This document shows, piece by piece, positions 41,547-50,859 of a stretch of DNA of 64,000 nucleotides (the stretch's first letter is position 1; each line of letters begins with the position of its first letter). Made by a program: the position numbers and the translations under genes. Under the pieces are notes generated by a model that was not told the DNA's origin, made no database searches, and worked only from the letters and a program-made list of their open reading frames with translations. The DNA lies in assembly GCA_945861275.1 (NCBI GenBank), contig CAMATZ010000008.1, positions 62,001 through 126,000 on the forward strand, written 5' to 3'. Source of the DNA: Bordetella parapertussis. GTDB lineage: Bacteria; Pseudomonadota; Gammaproteobacteria; Burkholderiales; SG8-41.

Positions 41547-42638
41547 TTACACGCGCATGCGCGCAATGATCGCGGGATCGGGGTCTTTGCCCAGGCCGGG
41601 CTCCTGTGGTATCGCGAAGTCGCCGTTCCTGGGGATGATCTGTTCGCCAAAAGGGGTCTCGGCGAAGTCGCAGTAATAGCGTTCAATCCACACCTCGCGT
41701 GCGGCTGCGGCGCATACGTGTATCGAGGCCAGCAGCCCCGGACCAAAGTACGGTGAATGCGGCACCACCGTCACACCAAACGCTTCACCCAGCGCGAAGA
41801 TCTTGCGCATTTCGGTAACGCCGCCGATTTTGGTCACGCTGGGTTGCGCAAAACTCACTGCGCCCGCTTCCAACAGCCGCTTGAATTCAAAAAAATTGGA
41901 GATGTTTTCGCCAGCGGCAATCGGCGCCGGGCTGGCAGCGCGCAGGCGCGCGAGGCCGTTGTGGTCGTCAGGCGGATAGACCGGCTCTTCGATCCACGCG
42001 AGTTTCATATCCGCCCATTCGCGCGACACGGCAATCGCTTCATCCACCGTCCACGGGCATGAGCAATCCACCATCAGCGGCACAGTGGGACCGCAGGCTT
42101 TGCTGGCAGCGCGCACGATATCGCTATTGTTTTCATGCAGCTTGATCAGCCGGTAGCCGCGCCCTAGCGCCTCGGCAATTTTATCCACCACCATTTTTTT
42201 GTTGCCATAACGCAGCAGGCTGGCGTACGCGGGCAGCGTGGCACGCGCGCTGCCGCCGAGCAGTTTGTAGAGCGGCAGCCCCGCGCGTTTGGCGGCGATA
42301 TCCCACAGCGCGATATCCAGCCCCGAAATCGCGAACACCACCGCGCCGCTGCGGCCGGTGTTGTAGAGACCGCGGTGCAGGTCAGCCTGGATCTGCGAAA
42401 TCTGCGCGGGGTCTTTGCCGATGACGCGCGGCGCGACGATTTGTTCGACGGCGGTGCGCGTTGCCAGCCAGCCTGCGTTGGAAAAAGCCTCGCCCCAGCC
42501 GGTGACGCCCTCGTCGGTTTCCACCTTGACCAGCAAGGTATGAACATCATTCTTCGGTGCGCCGCTGGCGTGCGGTACGGCAGCGTCGAGCACCAGCGGC
42601 GTGCGGATGAGTATGGGTTCGATGCGGGTAATTTTCAT
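41547..42638 (-). CDS. Mandelate racemase/muconate lactonizing enzyme family protein (2)
   Basis: A 363-residue enolase-superfamily protein. Metal ligands are seen in LMVDCSCPWT, WIEEPVYPPDD and IAAGENISNF, with a likely general-base His in VVPHSPYFG. The first barrel Lys motif is IKLHE (KxH) rather than the KxK of the MR/MLE protein at 36.3 kb, so the two paralogues probably use different chemistry. N-terminal cap MKITRIEPILIRTPL is normal. The gene is between receptors I and H on the same strand. Confidence 0.89.
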   Translation of the reverse strand: MKITRIEPILIRTPLVLDAAVPHASGAPKNDVHTLLVKVETDEGVTGWGEAFSNAGWLATRTAVEQIVAPRVIGKDPAQISQIQADLHRGLYNTGRSGAVVFAISGLDIALWDIAAKRAGLPLYKLLGGSARATLPAYASLLRYGNKKMVVDKIAEALGRGYRLIKLHENNSDIVRAASKACGPTVPLMVDCSCPWTVDEAIAVSREWADMKLAWIEEPVYPPDDHNGLARLRAASPAPIAAGENISNFFEFKRLLEAGAVSFAQPSVTKIGGVTEMRKIFALGEAFGVTVVPHSPYFGPGLLASIHVCAAAAREVWIERYYCDFAETPFGEQIIPRNGDFAIPQEPGLGKDPDPAIIARMRV

Positions 42639-42682
42639 AGTCCTGCTCCTGAAGGTTACTTATCCATCAACGCGCCGCGCCA

Positions 42683-43672
42683 TCAATCCAGTGTTACACC
42701 GGCGGCCTTGATGATCTTGCCCCAGGTGGCGGTTTCCTGGCGGATGAAAGCGGCGAATTGGTCCGGCGTGGTTACCGTGGTTTCAGCGCCTTGCGACAGC
42801 AGTCGTTCCTTGGTCTCTGGCGCGTCCAATGCTTTGGCCAGCGCGGCATGCAGCCTGGCGGAAATGTCCTTCGGTGTTGCGGACGCGATGACCACACCAT
42901 ACCAATTGTCGGCACGAACGCCTGGATAACCTGCCTCCGTCATCGTCGGCACATTGGGTAGTGTGGCCTGGCGTTTGGCGGTGGCCACCGCGAGCGGGCG
43001 CAGCTTGCCCGACTTCACATGCGGCAGCAGCACCGGCACATCGAGAATGGTCAGCGACACATGCCCGCCCAACAGATCAATCACCGCGGGCGCGGCGCCC
43101 TTGTACGGCACATGCACGAGTTTGATGCCGGCGGCGGCGCGCAGCGATTCCACCGCGAGATGCGGCATGCCGCCGTTGCCGGTCGAACCATAAACGATCT
43201 GATCCGGCTTTGATTTTGCCAGCGCGACGAGTTCTTTGGTCGTTTTCACCGGCAGCGACGGATGCACCACCAGCATTTCAGGTACTGTGACCGCAAGTGT
43301 CAACGGCGCCAGTTCGCGGCCTATATCAATCGGCAACCTGGCGTACAGGTTCGGCGCAAACACCAGCACGCCGGTGCCGGCGAAATACACCACATAACCG
43401 TCGGCGGGCATGGTCCTGGCGACATATTCGGCGGCAATCATGCCGCTGACGCCGGCGCGATTTTCAACAATCACCTGCTGGCCTATGACTTCTGTCATTT
43501 TTTGTGCAATGCTGCGGGCGAAGAAATCCGCCGGGCCACCCGCCGGAAATCCCACCACCATGCGTATCGGCTTGGTGGGAAAATTCGTGGCGCTGCCCGG
43601 TGCTTGCGCGAACGCAGGCGTGGCGCAGGACAAGGCCGCGGCCAACACGACAAGGCGCAACGGGGTATGCAT
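42683..43672 (-). CDS. Bug/TctC-type periplasmic receptor (I)
   Basis: A 329-residue receptor: signal peptide (LVVLAAALSCATPAFAQA), ligand loop GFPAGGPADFFAR, IVENRAGVSG and LVHVPYKGAAPAV. The ATG at 43672 follows GGAGACGTTC; the ORF track's start 18 codons upstream is rejected. It is 44 bases upstream of the second enolase-superfamily gene, so receptors I and H bracket that enzyme in one run. It is divergent from receptor J. Confidence 0.92.
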   Translation of the reverse strand: MHTPLRLVVLAAALSCATPAFAQAPGSATNFPTKPIRMVVGFPAGGPADFFARSIAQKMTEVIGQQVIVENRAGVSGMIAAEYVARTMPADGYVVYFAGTGVLVFAPNLYARLPIDIGRELAPLTLAVTVPEMLVVHPSLPVKTTKELVALAKSKPDQIVYGSTGNGGMPHLAVESLRAAAGIKLVHVPYKGAAPAVIDLLGGHVSLTILDVPVLLPHVKSGKLRPLAVATAKRQATLPNVPTMTEAGYPGVRADNWYGVVIASATPKDISARLHAALAKALDAPETKERLLSQGAETTVTTPDQFAAFIRQETATWGKIIKAAGVTLD

Positions 43673-43892
43673 GAACGTCTCCGGTTCTGTTTTTGAACAA
43701 GGGTAAGGGATAGCGCGGAACGGCAAAACATATCATACCTGCCGCCCGCGATCAGCGGGCGTATGCAAACACTGGAGAAAAATCAGCCCTCACGCGTCTG
43801 GCTGCTCAAACATTGGGTAGACTTGTTGTACCGGCGGGCACAGGCAGGGCCTGAACTAATCCACACCCGCGCGAACGTTGGAGGCGGCAAAC

Positions 43893-44975
43893 ATGAAACC
43901 ACCAGCACCTCGGCGCCAGGTCGCTGCCTGCGTCGGCATCGATACGGGTTGCGCGCACTGTTTAAACGAGCGCAACAAGACTTTCCCGGCACCTATCGCC
44001 GGCATAGCCGCGCTGCTCGCAAGCGGCGCGGTTGGCGTGGTATTTACCTGCGCCGTCCACGCGCAACGCGCCGACGACTACCCCGCGCGCGCGGTGCGCG
44101 TGGTGATTCCGTTCGCGCCCGGCGGGCCACCGGATGTCATCGGCAGGCCATTGTTGCAAAAATTGTCGGAGGCTTTCAACCAGCCGTTCGTGTTTGACAA
44201 CCGCCCCGGCGCGAGTGGCTCGCTGGGCACGGACACGGTGGCGAAAAGCGCGCGTGACGGCTACACCCTGCTCTACACCACGGGCTCGCACAACACCAAC
44301 ACGCTGCTGATCCGCAAGCTGCCGTATGATGCGCGCCGCGATTTTGCGCCGATCTCGCAGATCACCCTGTCCTACGGCCAGGTGCTGGTGGTGCATCCTT
44401 CAGTGCCGGCGAAAACACTGCCGGAATTTATCGCTCTGGCGCGCGCCCGTCCGGGCACCCTGCATTTCGGCTCCGCCGGTGTTGGCAACATTACGCACTT
44501 GTCGGGTGAGATGCTGATGGCGGCGGCCAGGATAAAACTTACGCATGTGCCCTATAAGGGCGCCGGCCCCGCGCAGAACGATCTGCTCGGCGGCCACATC
44601 GAATTGATGTTTCCCAGCATTTCTCAGGTGGGGCCGTATATACAGGCACGGCGTGTGCGTGCGCTGGCGCTCGGCGGCCCCGTGCGTGCGCCGGTGCTGC
44701 CGGACGTGCCGACCTTTGCCGAGCACGGCTACCCGGCGGTGGACACGCCGGGCTGGCAGGGGATGTGGGCGCCCGCCGGCACGCCGCAGGAACGCATCGC
44801 GCGCCTGCACACCGAAATCGCACGCATACTTAGAGCGCCGGACATGCGCACACGCATCGAAGATTCCGGTCTGCGGCCCATCGGCAACACGCCGGAGGAG
44901 TTCTCCGCTTTTATCGAACGCGATTACGCGTTTTTCGAGAAGGCTATTCGGGCGGCCAAAATTGAACCACAGTGA
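43893..44975 (+). CDS. Bug/TctC-type periplasmic receptor (J)
   Basis: A 360-residue receptor, longest of the set because of about 40 extra N-terminal residues (MKPPAPRRQVAACVG...) before the hydrophobic core AALLASGAVGVVFTCAVHAQ. Ligand loop FAPGGPPDVIGR, VFDNRPGASGS and LTHVPYKGAGPA are standard. GGAGG eight bases before the ATG at 43893 supports this start. The stop lies in the first copy of a 15-base tandem repeat. Next gene (receptor K) follows on the same strand. Confidence 0.9.
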   Translation: MKPPAPRRQVAACVGIDTGCAHCLNERNKTFPAPIAGIAALLASGAVGVVFTCAVHAQRADDYPARAVRVVIPFAPGGPPDVIGRPLLQKLSEAFNQPFVFDNRPGASGSLGTDTVAKSARDGYTLLYTTGSHNTNTLLIRKLPYDARRDFAPISQITLSYGQVLVVHPSVPAKTLPEFIALARARPGTLHFGSAGVGNITHLSGEMLMAAARIKLTHVPYKGAGPAQNDLLGGHIELMFPSISQVGPYIQARRVRALALGGPVRAPVLPDVPTFAEHGYPAVDTPGWQGMWAPAGTPQERIARLHTEIARILRAPDMRTRIEDSGLRPIGNTPEEFSAFIERDYAFFEKAIRAAKIEPQ

Positions 44976-44992
44976 GTTGAACCACAGTGAGA
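44963..44992 (+). repeat. Perfect 15-base tandem duplication at receptor J stop
   Basis: TTGAACCACAGTGAG occurs twice in direct succession (44963-44977 and 44978-44992). The first copy contains the last codons and TGA stop of receptor J. It looks like a simple replication-slippage duplication and also supplies GTTGAACC half-sites resembling the palindrome at 45058. Confidence 0.8.
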
Positions 44993-45057
44993 TTGGCGTT
45001 CATGAACGGAGTACGTTTTGACACCACGTTTCGCGGCCACAACGCGCTGTTCACCAG

Positions 45058-45078
45058 TGGGTTCAACGGTTGAACCCA
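45058..45078. promoter_or_regulatory. 10+1+10 palindrome before receptor K start
   Basis: TGGGTTCAAC-G-GTTGAACCCA is a perfect palindrome that ends five bases before the ATG of receptor K, exactly where a ribosome binding site should be. It could be an operator for a dimeric regulator or a hairpin that blocks translation. No strong Shine-Dalgarno is seen outside it. Confidence 0.5.
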
Positions 45079-45083
45079 TTTTT

Positions 45084-46073
45084 ATGATTGACTTGAATCC
45101 GGTGCGCGGGACAGTCGCGGTTGCCGTCTTGTTGCTGGCGTGCGGCACGCCACCCGCGCTCGCACAGACCTACCCTGCACGTCCGATCCGCCTGATCATC
45201 CCGTTGCCGCCGGGCGGCGGTGCTGACTTTATTGGCCGCGTGGTCGGCCAGAAGCTCTCTGATCAGCTCGGACAGGCCGTGATCGCCGATAACCGTGGCG
45301 GCGCAAGTGGTGCAATCGCGGGCGAGATCGCCGCGCGCGCAGCGCCTGATGGCTACACGCTTTTTCTCGCGTACGCCGCGTCGCACGGCATCAATCCGTC
45401 GCTGAGCAAGTTGCCGTACGACGCGCTCAACGATTTCACCGCCATCACGTTGATGGCGGCCACGCAGAACATTGTCACGGCACACCCTTCGTTCGCAGCG
45501 GGCTCGATAAAAGAGCTCATCGCCGCGGCCCGCGCCAAGCCCGGCCAGATCGCTTACGCGTCGGCTGGATTCGGCAGCGCGACCCACCTCTCGGCGGTAT
45601 TGCTGTCGCAGATGGCCGGCGTCACTTTCAACCACGTGCCGTACAAGGGCGCAGGCCCCGCGCTGGCTGATCTGCTGGGCGGCCACACGCAGTTCATGTT
45701 CTCAAGCCTGCCAGCCGCGCTGCCTCACGTGCGCGCAGGCAAGCTGCGGGCACTCGCGGTGAGCGGCCTGAAACGTTCATCGATAGTGCCCGACATCCCT
45801 ACAGTCGCCGAAGGCGGGCTCGCCGGCTTTGACACCAATCAATGGTACGCGCTGCTCGGTCCGGCACGGCTCCCCGCCGCTATCGTGCGCCGTCTCAACC
45901 ACGAAACGCTGCGCGCGTTGAACATCACCGAGGTGCGGGCGAGGCTCGAACAACAGGGTTTCGATATCGAGGGGTCAACCCCCGAAGCCTGCCGTGAATA
46001 CATCCGCGGCGAGCTCGCAAAATGGGCCAAGCTTGTCGCTGCGGCGGGAATCAAGGCTGAGTCGTTGCGCTGA
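45084..46073 (+). CDS. Bug/TctC-type periplasmic receptor (K)
   Basis: A 329-residue receptor: signal peptide (VAVLLLACGTPPALAQT), ligand loop PLPPGGGADFIGR, VIADNRGGASG and FNHVPYKGAGPAL, a textbook member. The start at 45084 (MIDLNPVRG) is used; the ORF track begins 22 codons upstream, across a palindrome. It is the second of two receptors in tandem with J, with 108 bases between. Convergent with the lectin-like lipoprotein gene. Confidence 0.92.
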   Translation: MIDLNPVRGTVAVAVLLLACGTPPALAQTYPARPIRLIIPLPPGGGADFIGRVVGQKLSDQLGQAVIADNRGGASGAIAGEIAARAAPDGYTLFLAYAASHGINPSLSKLPYDALNDFTAITLMAATQNIVTAHPSFAAGSIKELIAAARAKPGQIAYASAGFGSATHLSAVLLSQMAGVTFNHVPYKGAGPALADLLGGHTQFMFSSLPAALPHVRAGKLRALAVSGLKRSSIVPDIPTVAEGGLAGFDTNQWYALLGPARLPAAIVRRLNHETLRALNITEVRARLEQQGFDIEGSTPEACREYIRGELAKWAKLVAAAGIKAESLR

Positions 46074-46105
46074 CCCGGGCGTAATCCCTGCCGCCCATGC
46101 GGCTG

Positions 46106-46786
46106 TCAGTTCGCCGCGAAGCAATAAAACAAGCCATCACCACCGGTAGCGACCAACGCCTTGTGGCTGCAGCCGCCGCGCGACTGGTGCGATGAGTTCC
46201 ACGACGTCGCCCACGGGTCAGTCGTGGGGCCATTGCGATCATGATGGCCCATCACGACCGCGCCTTCGGCGCCGCTGCGCGTCCAGTTGCCGCAGGTCAT
46301 GTCCGGGTCTCCCGGACCGAACGCGGAACCATCGGTGCGCGAGCCGGTGAGTATGTCGTGGCGGTTCGGCTTGTCGCCGCGCCCCGAGACCACTTCGCCC
46401 TTCTCGTTGAGCGCGGTTGCCTTGGTTACGTTGTTGGACGGGCCGTGCAAATCATCGACGTTGCTCGCGATAAACGCACCTTTGACGTTTCGCCACGGTC
46501 CGTTGCCGATGCGGTCGCGCGCGTTCACGGTCTGCGCGCCATCCTTGCCCTGCGTGCTGAGATAGGCACGCCAGGTCTTGCCGCTGCCGCCCACCGCTGA
46601 AGCGAGCTTTTGGCAATGCTGGTCCGCGCCCGCCAGTCCGCCAAGATTCGCCCCGTTACCCATGCTGGTGCTGGTAACGAAGAAAGACATGTGATTGCCG
46701 CCGCCGACCATGCCCGCACACGCGGTAATGACGACCGCAACGCCAGCCATCGTGGCCGACAACAGCCATTTTTTTGAACTACGCAT
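46106..46786 (-). CDS. Lectin-like (DUF1554-type) lipoprotein
   Basis: A 226-residue protein with type II signal peptide (ATMAGVAVVITAC lipobox) and a lectin-like domain: SFFVTSTSMGNGANLGGLAGADQHCQ, WRAYLST and the closing GGDGLFYCFAA are typical of the DUF1554/endostatin-like group. Several Cys probably form disulfides, fitting an outer-membrane or periplasmic site. The ATG at 46786 follows CAAGGAG. Similar lipoproteins are widespread in betaproteobacteria with unknown role, possibly glycan binding. Confidence 0.83.
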   Translation of the reverse strand: MRSSKKWLLSATMAGVAVVITACAGMVGGGNHMSFFVTSTSMGNGANLGGLAGADQHCQKLASAVGGSGKTWRAYLSTQGKDGAQTVNARDRIGNGPWRNVKGAFIASNVDDLHGPSNNVTKATALNEKGEVVSGRGDKPNRHDILTGSRTDGSAFGPGDPDMTCGNWTRSGAEGAVVMGHHDRNGPTTDPWATSWNSSHQSRGGCSHKALVATGGDGLFYCFAAN

Positions 46787-47029
46787 AATTACGCTCCTTG
46801 CAGGTTGTGAAATGGCGCTCATTCTTTATGGGTTTGCCCTTGGTGCGCCGTGGAAAGCCGCCAGACCCGCGACGCGACCCTGGCGGCGGAAAAAAACACC
46901 GGCATCAATATCACATGAAAAACTGCTTTGGTAAAGCATAGCAAAAATGCCAGCGGCTCATTTTGACTTACGCGTGGACGAAGCCCGCAAATCGAGGCGG
47001 CGTCCTTGCGCCGACCGGCACGGCAGGGC

Positions 47030-48007
47030 TTATTCGGGTTGAATCTTTGCCGCGGCGGCAACCTGCGCCCACTTCTGCTTTTCCGCCATGACATAGGTTC
47101 TGAATTGTTCCGGCGGCTCGCCTCCGGCAGTGCCGCCCAGTTCGGCAAAACGCGCTTTGATCTCCGGTGCTGCAAGAACATTCTTCGCAGCGCGATAAAT
47201 CCGGTCGATCGCGGGACGCGGTGTTCTGGCCGGGGCAAACAGGCCAAACCAGCCGGTGACCTCAAAATCGGTATAGCCCGCCTCCGTCATCGTCGGCACA
47301 TCGGGCAACTCGGGGCTGCGTTGCCGCGCCGTTACTGCAAGTGCGCGCAGCCTGCTGCTACGGATGTAACCCATGGCGCTCGGCAGGCTGCTGAATATCA
47401 TGTTGACCTGCCCGGCCAGCAGGTCGATGAGGGCCGGGCCCGCGCCTTTGTAGGGAACGTGCACGATGTCGATACCTGCTTTGATCCGGAACAGTTCTCC
47501 CGACATATGAACAGACTGGCCGCGCCCCGATGAGGCAAAGGACAGCTTGCCCGGACTGGCTTTCGCAAGCGCTACCAGTTCGCCAACGGTTTTCGCGGGC
47601 ACAGCGGGATTGACCACCAGCACATTGGGATTGGAGATCACCCTGGTGATGGGAATCATGTCCTCCGGCTTGTAACCCGGGTTCTTGTAGAGCGCGTAGT
47701 TGATCGCATTGGGGCCGATGTTGCCCATCATGATGGTGTAGCCGTCGGGCGCTGCGGCGAGCAGAGCCTGCACGCCGATGATGCCGCCAGCACCCCCCCG
47801 GTTCTCCACCACAATATGCTGGCCTAATTCGGCGCCCATTTTGTCGGCGAGCAGCCGCGTCGCGATGTCAGCGGTGCCGCCGGGCGCGGCGGGAACGATG
47901 ATGCGTATCGGCCGGCTCGGAAAAACATCCGCCGCCCGCGCGAAGGTTCCATGCAATACCGCGATCGCGAGGAGCGCCTGTGCGAGGTTGAGCCGCTGAT
48001 TTGTCAT
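47030..48007 (-). CDS. Bug/TctC-type periplasmic receptor (L)
   Basis: A 325-residue receptor: signal peptide (ALLAIAVLHGTFARAAD), ligand loop VPAAPGGTADIATR, VVENRGGAGG and IVHVPYKGAGPAL. It follows the hydrolase and small zinc-finger-like genes on the minus strand (27-base gap after the small gene), so those three may be co-transcribed. Its ligand may thus be an acid released by the alpha/beta hydrolase. Confidence 0.92.
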   Translation of the reverse strand: MTNQRLNLAQALLAIAVLHGTFARAADVFPSRPIRIIVPAAPGGTADIATRLLADKMGAELGQHIVVENRGGAGGIIGVQALLAAAPDGYTIMMGNIGPNAINYALYKNPGYKPEDMIPITRVISNPNVLVVNPAVPAKTVGELVALAKASPGKLSFASSGRGQSVHMSGELFRIKAGIDIVHVPYKGAGPALIDLLAGQVNMIFSSLPSAMGYIRSSRLRALAVTARQRSPELPDVPTMTEAGYTDFEVTGWFGLFAPARTPRPAIDRIYRAAKNVLAAPEIKARFAELGGTAGGEPPEQFRTYVMAEKQKWAQVAAAAKIQPE

Positions 48008-48034
48008 GAAACCCGCCTTCTATGGCCAAGCCGT

Positions 48035-48253
48035 TTATGACGTGCCCTGGCGCATCTGTTGCAATCGATAGGCGCAATCCTCTGCATGGTTTTCCAGGCG
48101 CCCGTTGATTTCCGTGGTGATTTTTTTGCAGAATTTACAGCGGTACTTGTACATCTCACCTTCCAGATTTTCCTGGGGATACTCAATATCAAACGCATCC
48201 CGATAAGGTGAGCTCTCGTAGTAGTTTTCGCCGTTCGGCAATTTCGTCGACAT
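48035..48253 (-). CDS. Small C2HC zinc-finger-like protein
   Basis: A 72-residue acidic protein with CKFCKKI and, 15-20 residues on, a HAEDC ending (Cys-x2-Cys...His-x3-Cys), a plausible metal-binding knot. I do not recognise a named family. I prefer the ATG at 48253, which has GAGGAG ten bases upstream, over the one at 48262. It lies between the hydrolase and receptor L genes. It may be a regulator, but there is no direct sign of DNA binding. Confidence 0.6.
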   Translation of the reverse strand: MSTKLPNGENYYESSPYRDAFDIEYPQENLEGEMYKYRCKFCKKITTEINGRLENHAEDCAYRLQQMRQGTS

Positions 48254-48314
48254 CTTCAGCATGCTCCTCAAGTTTTCCGCAGGCAAAACAGGGTTGCTTT
48301 CCCTTTGCGCTCCC

Positions 48315-49160
48315 TCACTTGCCACGCGGCCGCCACTGCCCCGATTCGACAAGCGCAAAAAAGTCTTCGCACAGCAGGTGCATCAGGTCCGGTTCCTCCA
48401 GATTCACCAAATGGCCGGTCGCGGGCGCTATCGAAAGCCGCACTGCCGGGCTGACCTGTTTCATGAACAGTCCCGAATCGATCGCGCCGGGATCCTCATC
48501 ACCGACGATCACATGCGAGGGCACCTTCAGCGCCCGTAACGGCTTTTCCATGCTGAAGAGCGAAACCCGGCGTCCCTGCACCCGGCGCGTGATATTGGCG
48601 CAGCCCTGTGCCGAGTGCTGCATGAAGCGCCGGCAAAAGTCCTCGAACGCCCGCGGATTCTTGCGTTTCAACTGAATGCGATTGTCAGCCTTGCGCAGGC
48701 CCTTCAACACCTCAGCCAGGCCATCTTCCTCGTACCGGCGCGCCCTCACTTCGGTGTGCCGCAGGAAAGCGGCCTTGTTGCGCGGATCGCCGCCGCTGCC
48801 GATGCCGATCATGGTGAGCGACATCGCCATGCGCGGATAGGTGAGTCCGAAATCCAGCGTCGTTCGCGAGCCCATCGAACAGCCGATGATGTGCGCTTTG
48901 CTCACACCCAGGTGGCGCATCACCACCGCCACGTCGTCGACGGCATGCTTGTGCGAATATCGCGACAGTAACGTGGGTACTTCCGACGGCGGATAGCCCC
49001 GGGCGTTGAAGGCGATGCAACGATGGTGGCGGCTGAAATGCTGTATCTGTTTCTCCCAGCTCCACAGATCGCCGGAGAACTCGTGGGCAAATACGATCGG
49101 TGTTCCGGTGCCGGCTTCTTCGTAGTACAGCCGCGCGCCGTCAGACTGGACATAGGGCAT
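48315..49160 (-). CDS. Alpha/beta hydrolase
   Basis: A 281-residue alpha/beta-hydrolase-fold protein. The nucleophile elbow is GCSMGS, the oxyanion region VFAHEFSGDLWSWEKQI replaces the more usual HGxxG, and the acid/His part is VIVGDEDPGAID and PATGHLVNLEEP. Members hydrolyse esters, lactones or C-C bonds (3-oxoadipate enol-lactonase is a close example). No signal peptide. It is first in a run with the small zinc-finger-like gene and receptor L, and it is divergent from the DASS transporter. Confidence 0.9.
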   Translation of the reverse strand: MPYVQSDGARLYYEEAGTGTPIVFAHEFSGDLWSWEKQIQHFSRHHRCIAFNARGYPPSEVPTLLSRYSHKHAVDDVAVVMRHLGVSKAHIIGCSMGSRTTLDFGLTYPRMAMSLTMIGIGSGGDPRNKAAFLRHTEVRARRYEEDGLAEVLKGLRKADNRIQLKRKNPRAFEDFCRRFMQHSAQGCANITRRVQGRRVSLFSMEKPLRALKVPSHVIVGDEDPGAIDSGLFMKQVSPAVRLSIAPATGHLVNLEEPDLMHLLCEDFFALVESGQWRPRGK

Positions 49161-49411
49161 GTTGTGTTCCTCGCTTGATGGAAGTTATTACTATAGCAGT
49201 TTGGTGCCTGCATACCGGGAATGCAGACGCTGGCGCAGTTTGTTCATATAGTGTTCCACCTTTTTCGCATGCAAATTTGGCGGAGGTTTAGAATGTGCCG
49301 CATGACTTTCCCGAGTCGTTGCCGGGAGACCCGCTGCTGGACTTTGAAAATAAACACGGGCGCCATGACGTTCTTTTTCACGCTTAATCAACCGCGCCAC
49401 CGCTGCCCGTC

Positions 49412-50824
49412 ATGTCCGTAACTCCGCCATCCGGCGCGACCGACAAACGCGCGCCACTGACGATAGCCATTCTCGTGGCCGTCTGCGCCGGACTGATCGC
49501 CATGCCCGCACCGGCGGGGCTGCCCGAGGCCGGCAAGCGCGTCATTGCGGTGGCAGTGCTGGCGATTGGCCTGTGGTGCAGCGAGGCGCTGCCGGCGGGC
49601 GTGACCGCCATCGTGCTGATTGTTGCGCTGGTGTTGACCGGTTCAGTGTCCGGTTTGCCCGAGGCGTTGTCGGGCTTTGCCGAACCGGTCGCCTACTTTC
49701 TCATCGGCGTGCTCACCATCGGGCTGGCCGTGCAAAAGAGCGGGCTGGCGGAACGGGTGGCGCGCTTTTTCCTGCACCGTTCGCGCGGCAGCGCGCGCTC
49801 GCTTTACCTGCAACTGCTGCTCTCGTTTCCGCTGCTCACCTGCATCCTGCCCTCGGCCACCACACGCACCGGCATTCTCGTTCATGTCTACGAGCAGGCG
49901 CTCGACATGGCCGGCGTGCCGCGCCAGGCGCCGCTCGCCAGCGCCGTGATGATGGCGCTCAATTCGATCAACCGTCTTGCCTCCACCGTGCTGATGACCG
50001 GCGGCATCACGCCGATGGTCGCTGCGGCGCTGATCGGCGGCATCGGCTGGAGCCAATGGCTGCTGCTGATGAGCGTGCCTTTCCTCGTGCTGCTGGTGAT
50101 CGGATCTGCACTCATCTATCACCGCTACCGCAGCGGGTTCGCGCAGCGGCTGCCGGCGCTGCCGGATGAACCCGCGAAAAAATTCGCACCGGTGGAAATC
50201 CGCACGCTCGCCATCACGGTGGGCGCTTCCGTGCTGTGGCTCACCGATGGCTGGCACCACTGGCATCCGGCGATACCAGCGCTGCTGGCGTGGATACTGA
50301 TACTGATGCCGCGATTCGGCGTGCTGACCTGGAAAGAGTTTGAACGCGACATCGGCTGGAGCAGTTTCTTTGTGCTGGCGTCTTCGCTCTCGCTCGCGCG
50401 TGCGCTCAAGTCCAGCGGCGCCAGCGACTGGATCGCCGGCGTTATCACCGCAGCCGTGCCCGCGTTTCAGGGTGAGCCCTACTACGTCGTCGCGACGCTG
50501 CTTGTCGCCTCGGTGCCGGTGCGGCTGATCATCCCCAACATCACCGGATATCTCGCCACCACCATTCCGATTGCGATGGCTATCGGCACCGCCACCGGTG
50601 TCAATCCGATGATCTGCGGCCTCGCGGTGATGATCGGCGGCGATGCGGTGCTCTACTATCCGGCGCAGAGCGTATCGTCGCTCGCGGTCTACGAGCGCGG
50701 CTACCTGAGCGCGCCGGAAATTTTTAAATTCGGGGTATGGATGACGCTGATCGCGTTTGTGGTGGTGCTGGCCGTGGCATTGCCGTATTGGTCGGCGGTG
50801 GGTGTATCGCTGCAGGTGCGGTAG
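49412..50824 (+). CDS. SLC13/DASS family carboxylate:sodium symporter
   Basis: A 470-residue inner-membrane carrier with many hydrophobic segments. The first SLC13 ligand/Na motif area is LLTCILPSATTRTGILVHV, and the second is LIIPNITGYLATTIPIAMAIG, the expected pseudo-repeat. Members import di- and tricarboxylates or sulfate. In this receptor-rich region it is the only clear carboxylate permease, but it needs no periplasmic receptor. It is 35 bases upstream of the erythromycin-esterase-like gene. Confidence 0.88.
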   Translation: MSVTPPSGATDKRAPLTIAILVAVCAGLIAMPAPAGLPEAGKRVIAVAVLAIGLWCSEALPAGVTAIVLIVALVLTGSVSGLPEALSGFAEPVAYFLIGVLTIGLAVQKSGLAERVARFFLHRSRGSARSLYLQLLLSFPLLTCILPSATTRTGILVHVYEQALDMAGVPRQAPLASAVMMALNSINRLASTVLMTGGITPMVAAALIGGIGWSQWLLLMSVPFLVLLVIGSALIYHRYRSGFAQRLPALPDEPAKKFAPVEIRTLAITVGASVLWLTDGWHHWHPAIPALLAWILILMPRFGVLTWKEFERDIGWSSFFVLASSLSLARALKSSGASDWIAGVITAAVPAFQGEPYYVVATLLVASVPVRLIIPNITGYLATTIPIAMAIGTATGVNPMICGLAVMIGGDAVLYYPAQSVSSLAVYERGYLSAPEIFKFGVWMTLIAFVVVLAVALPYWSAVGVSLQVR

Positions 50825-50859
50825 GCTGAACTGACGATGCGTATGGCGGCTGTTCGAAC

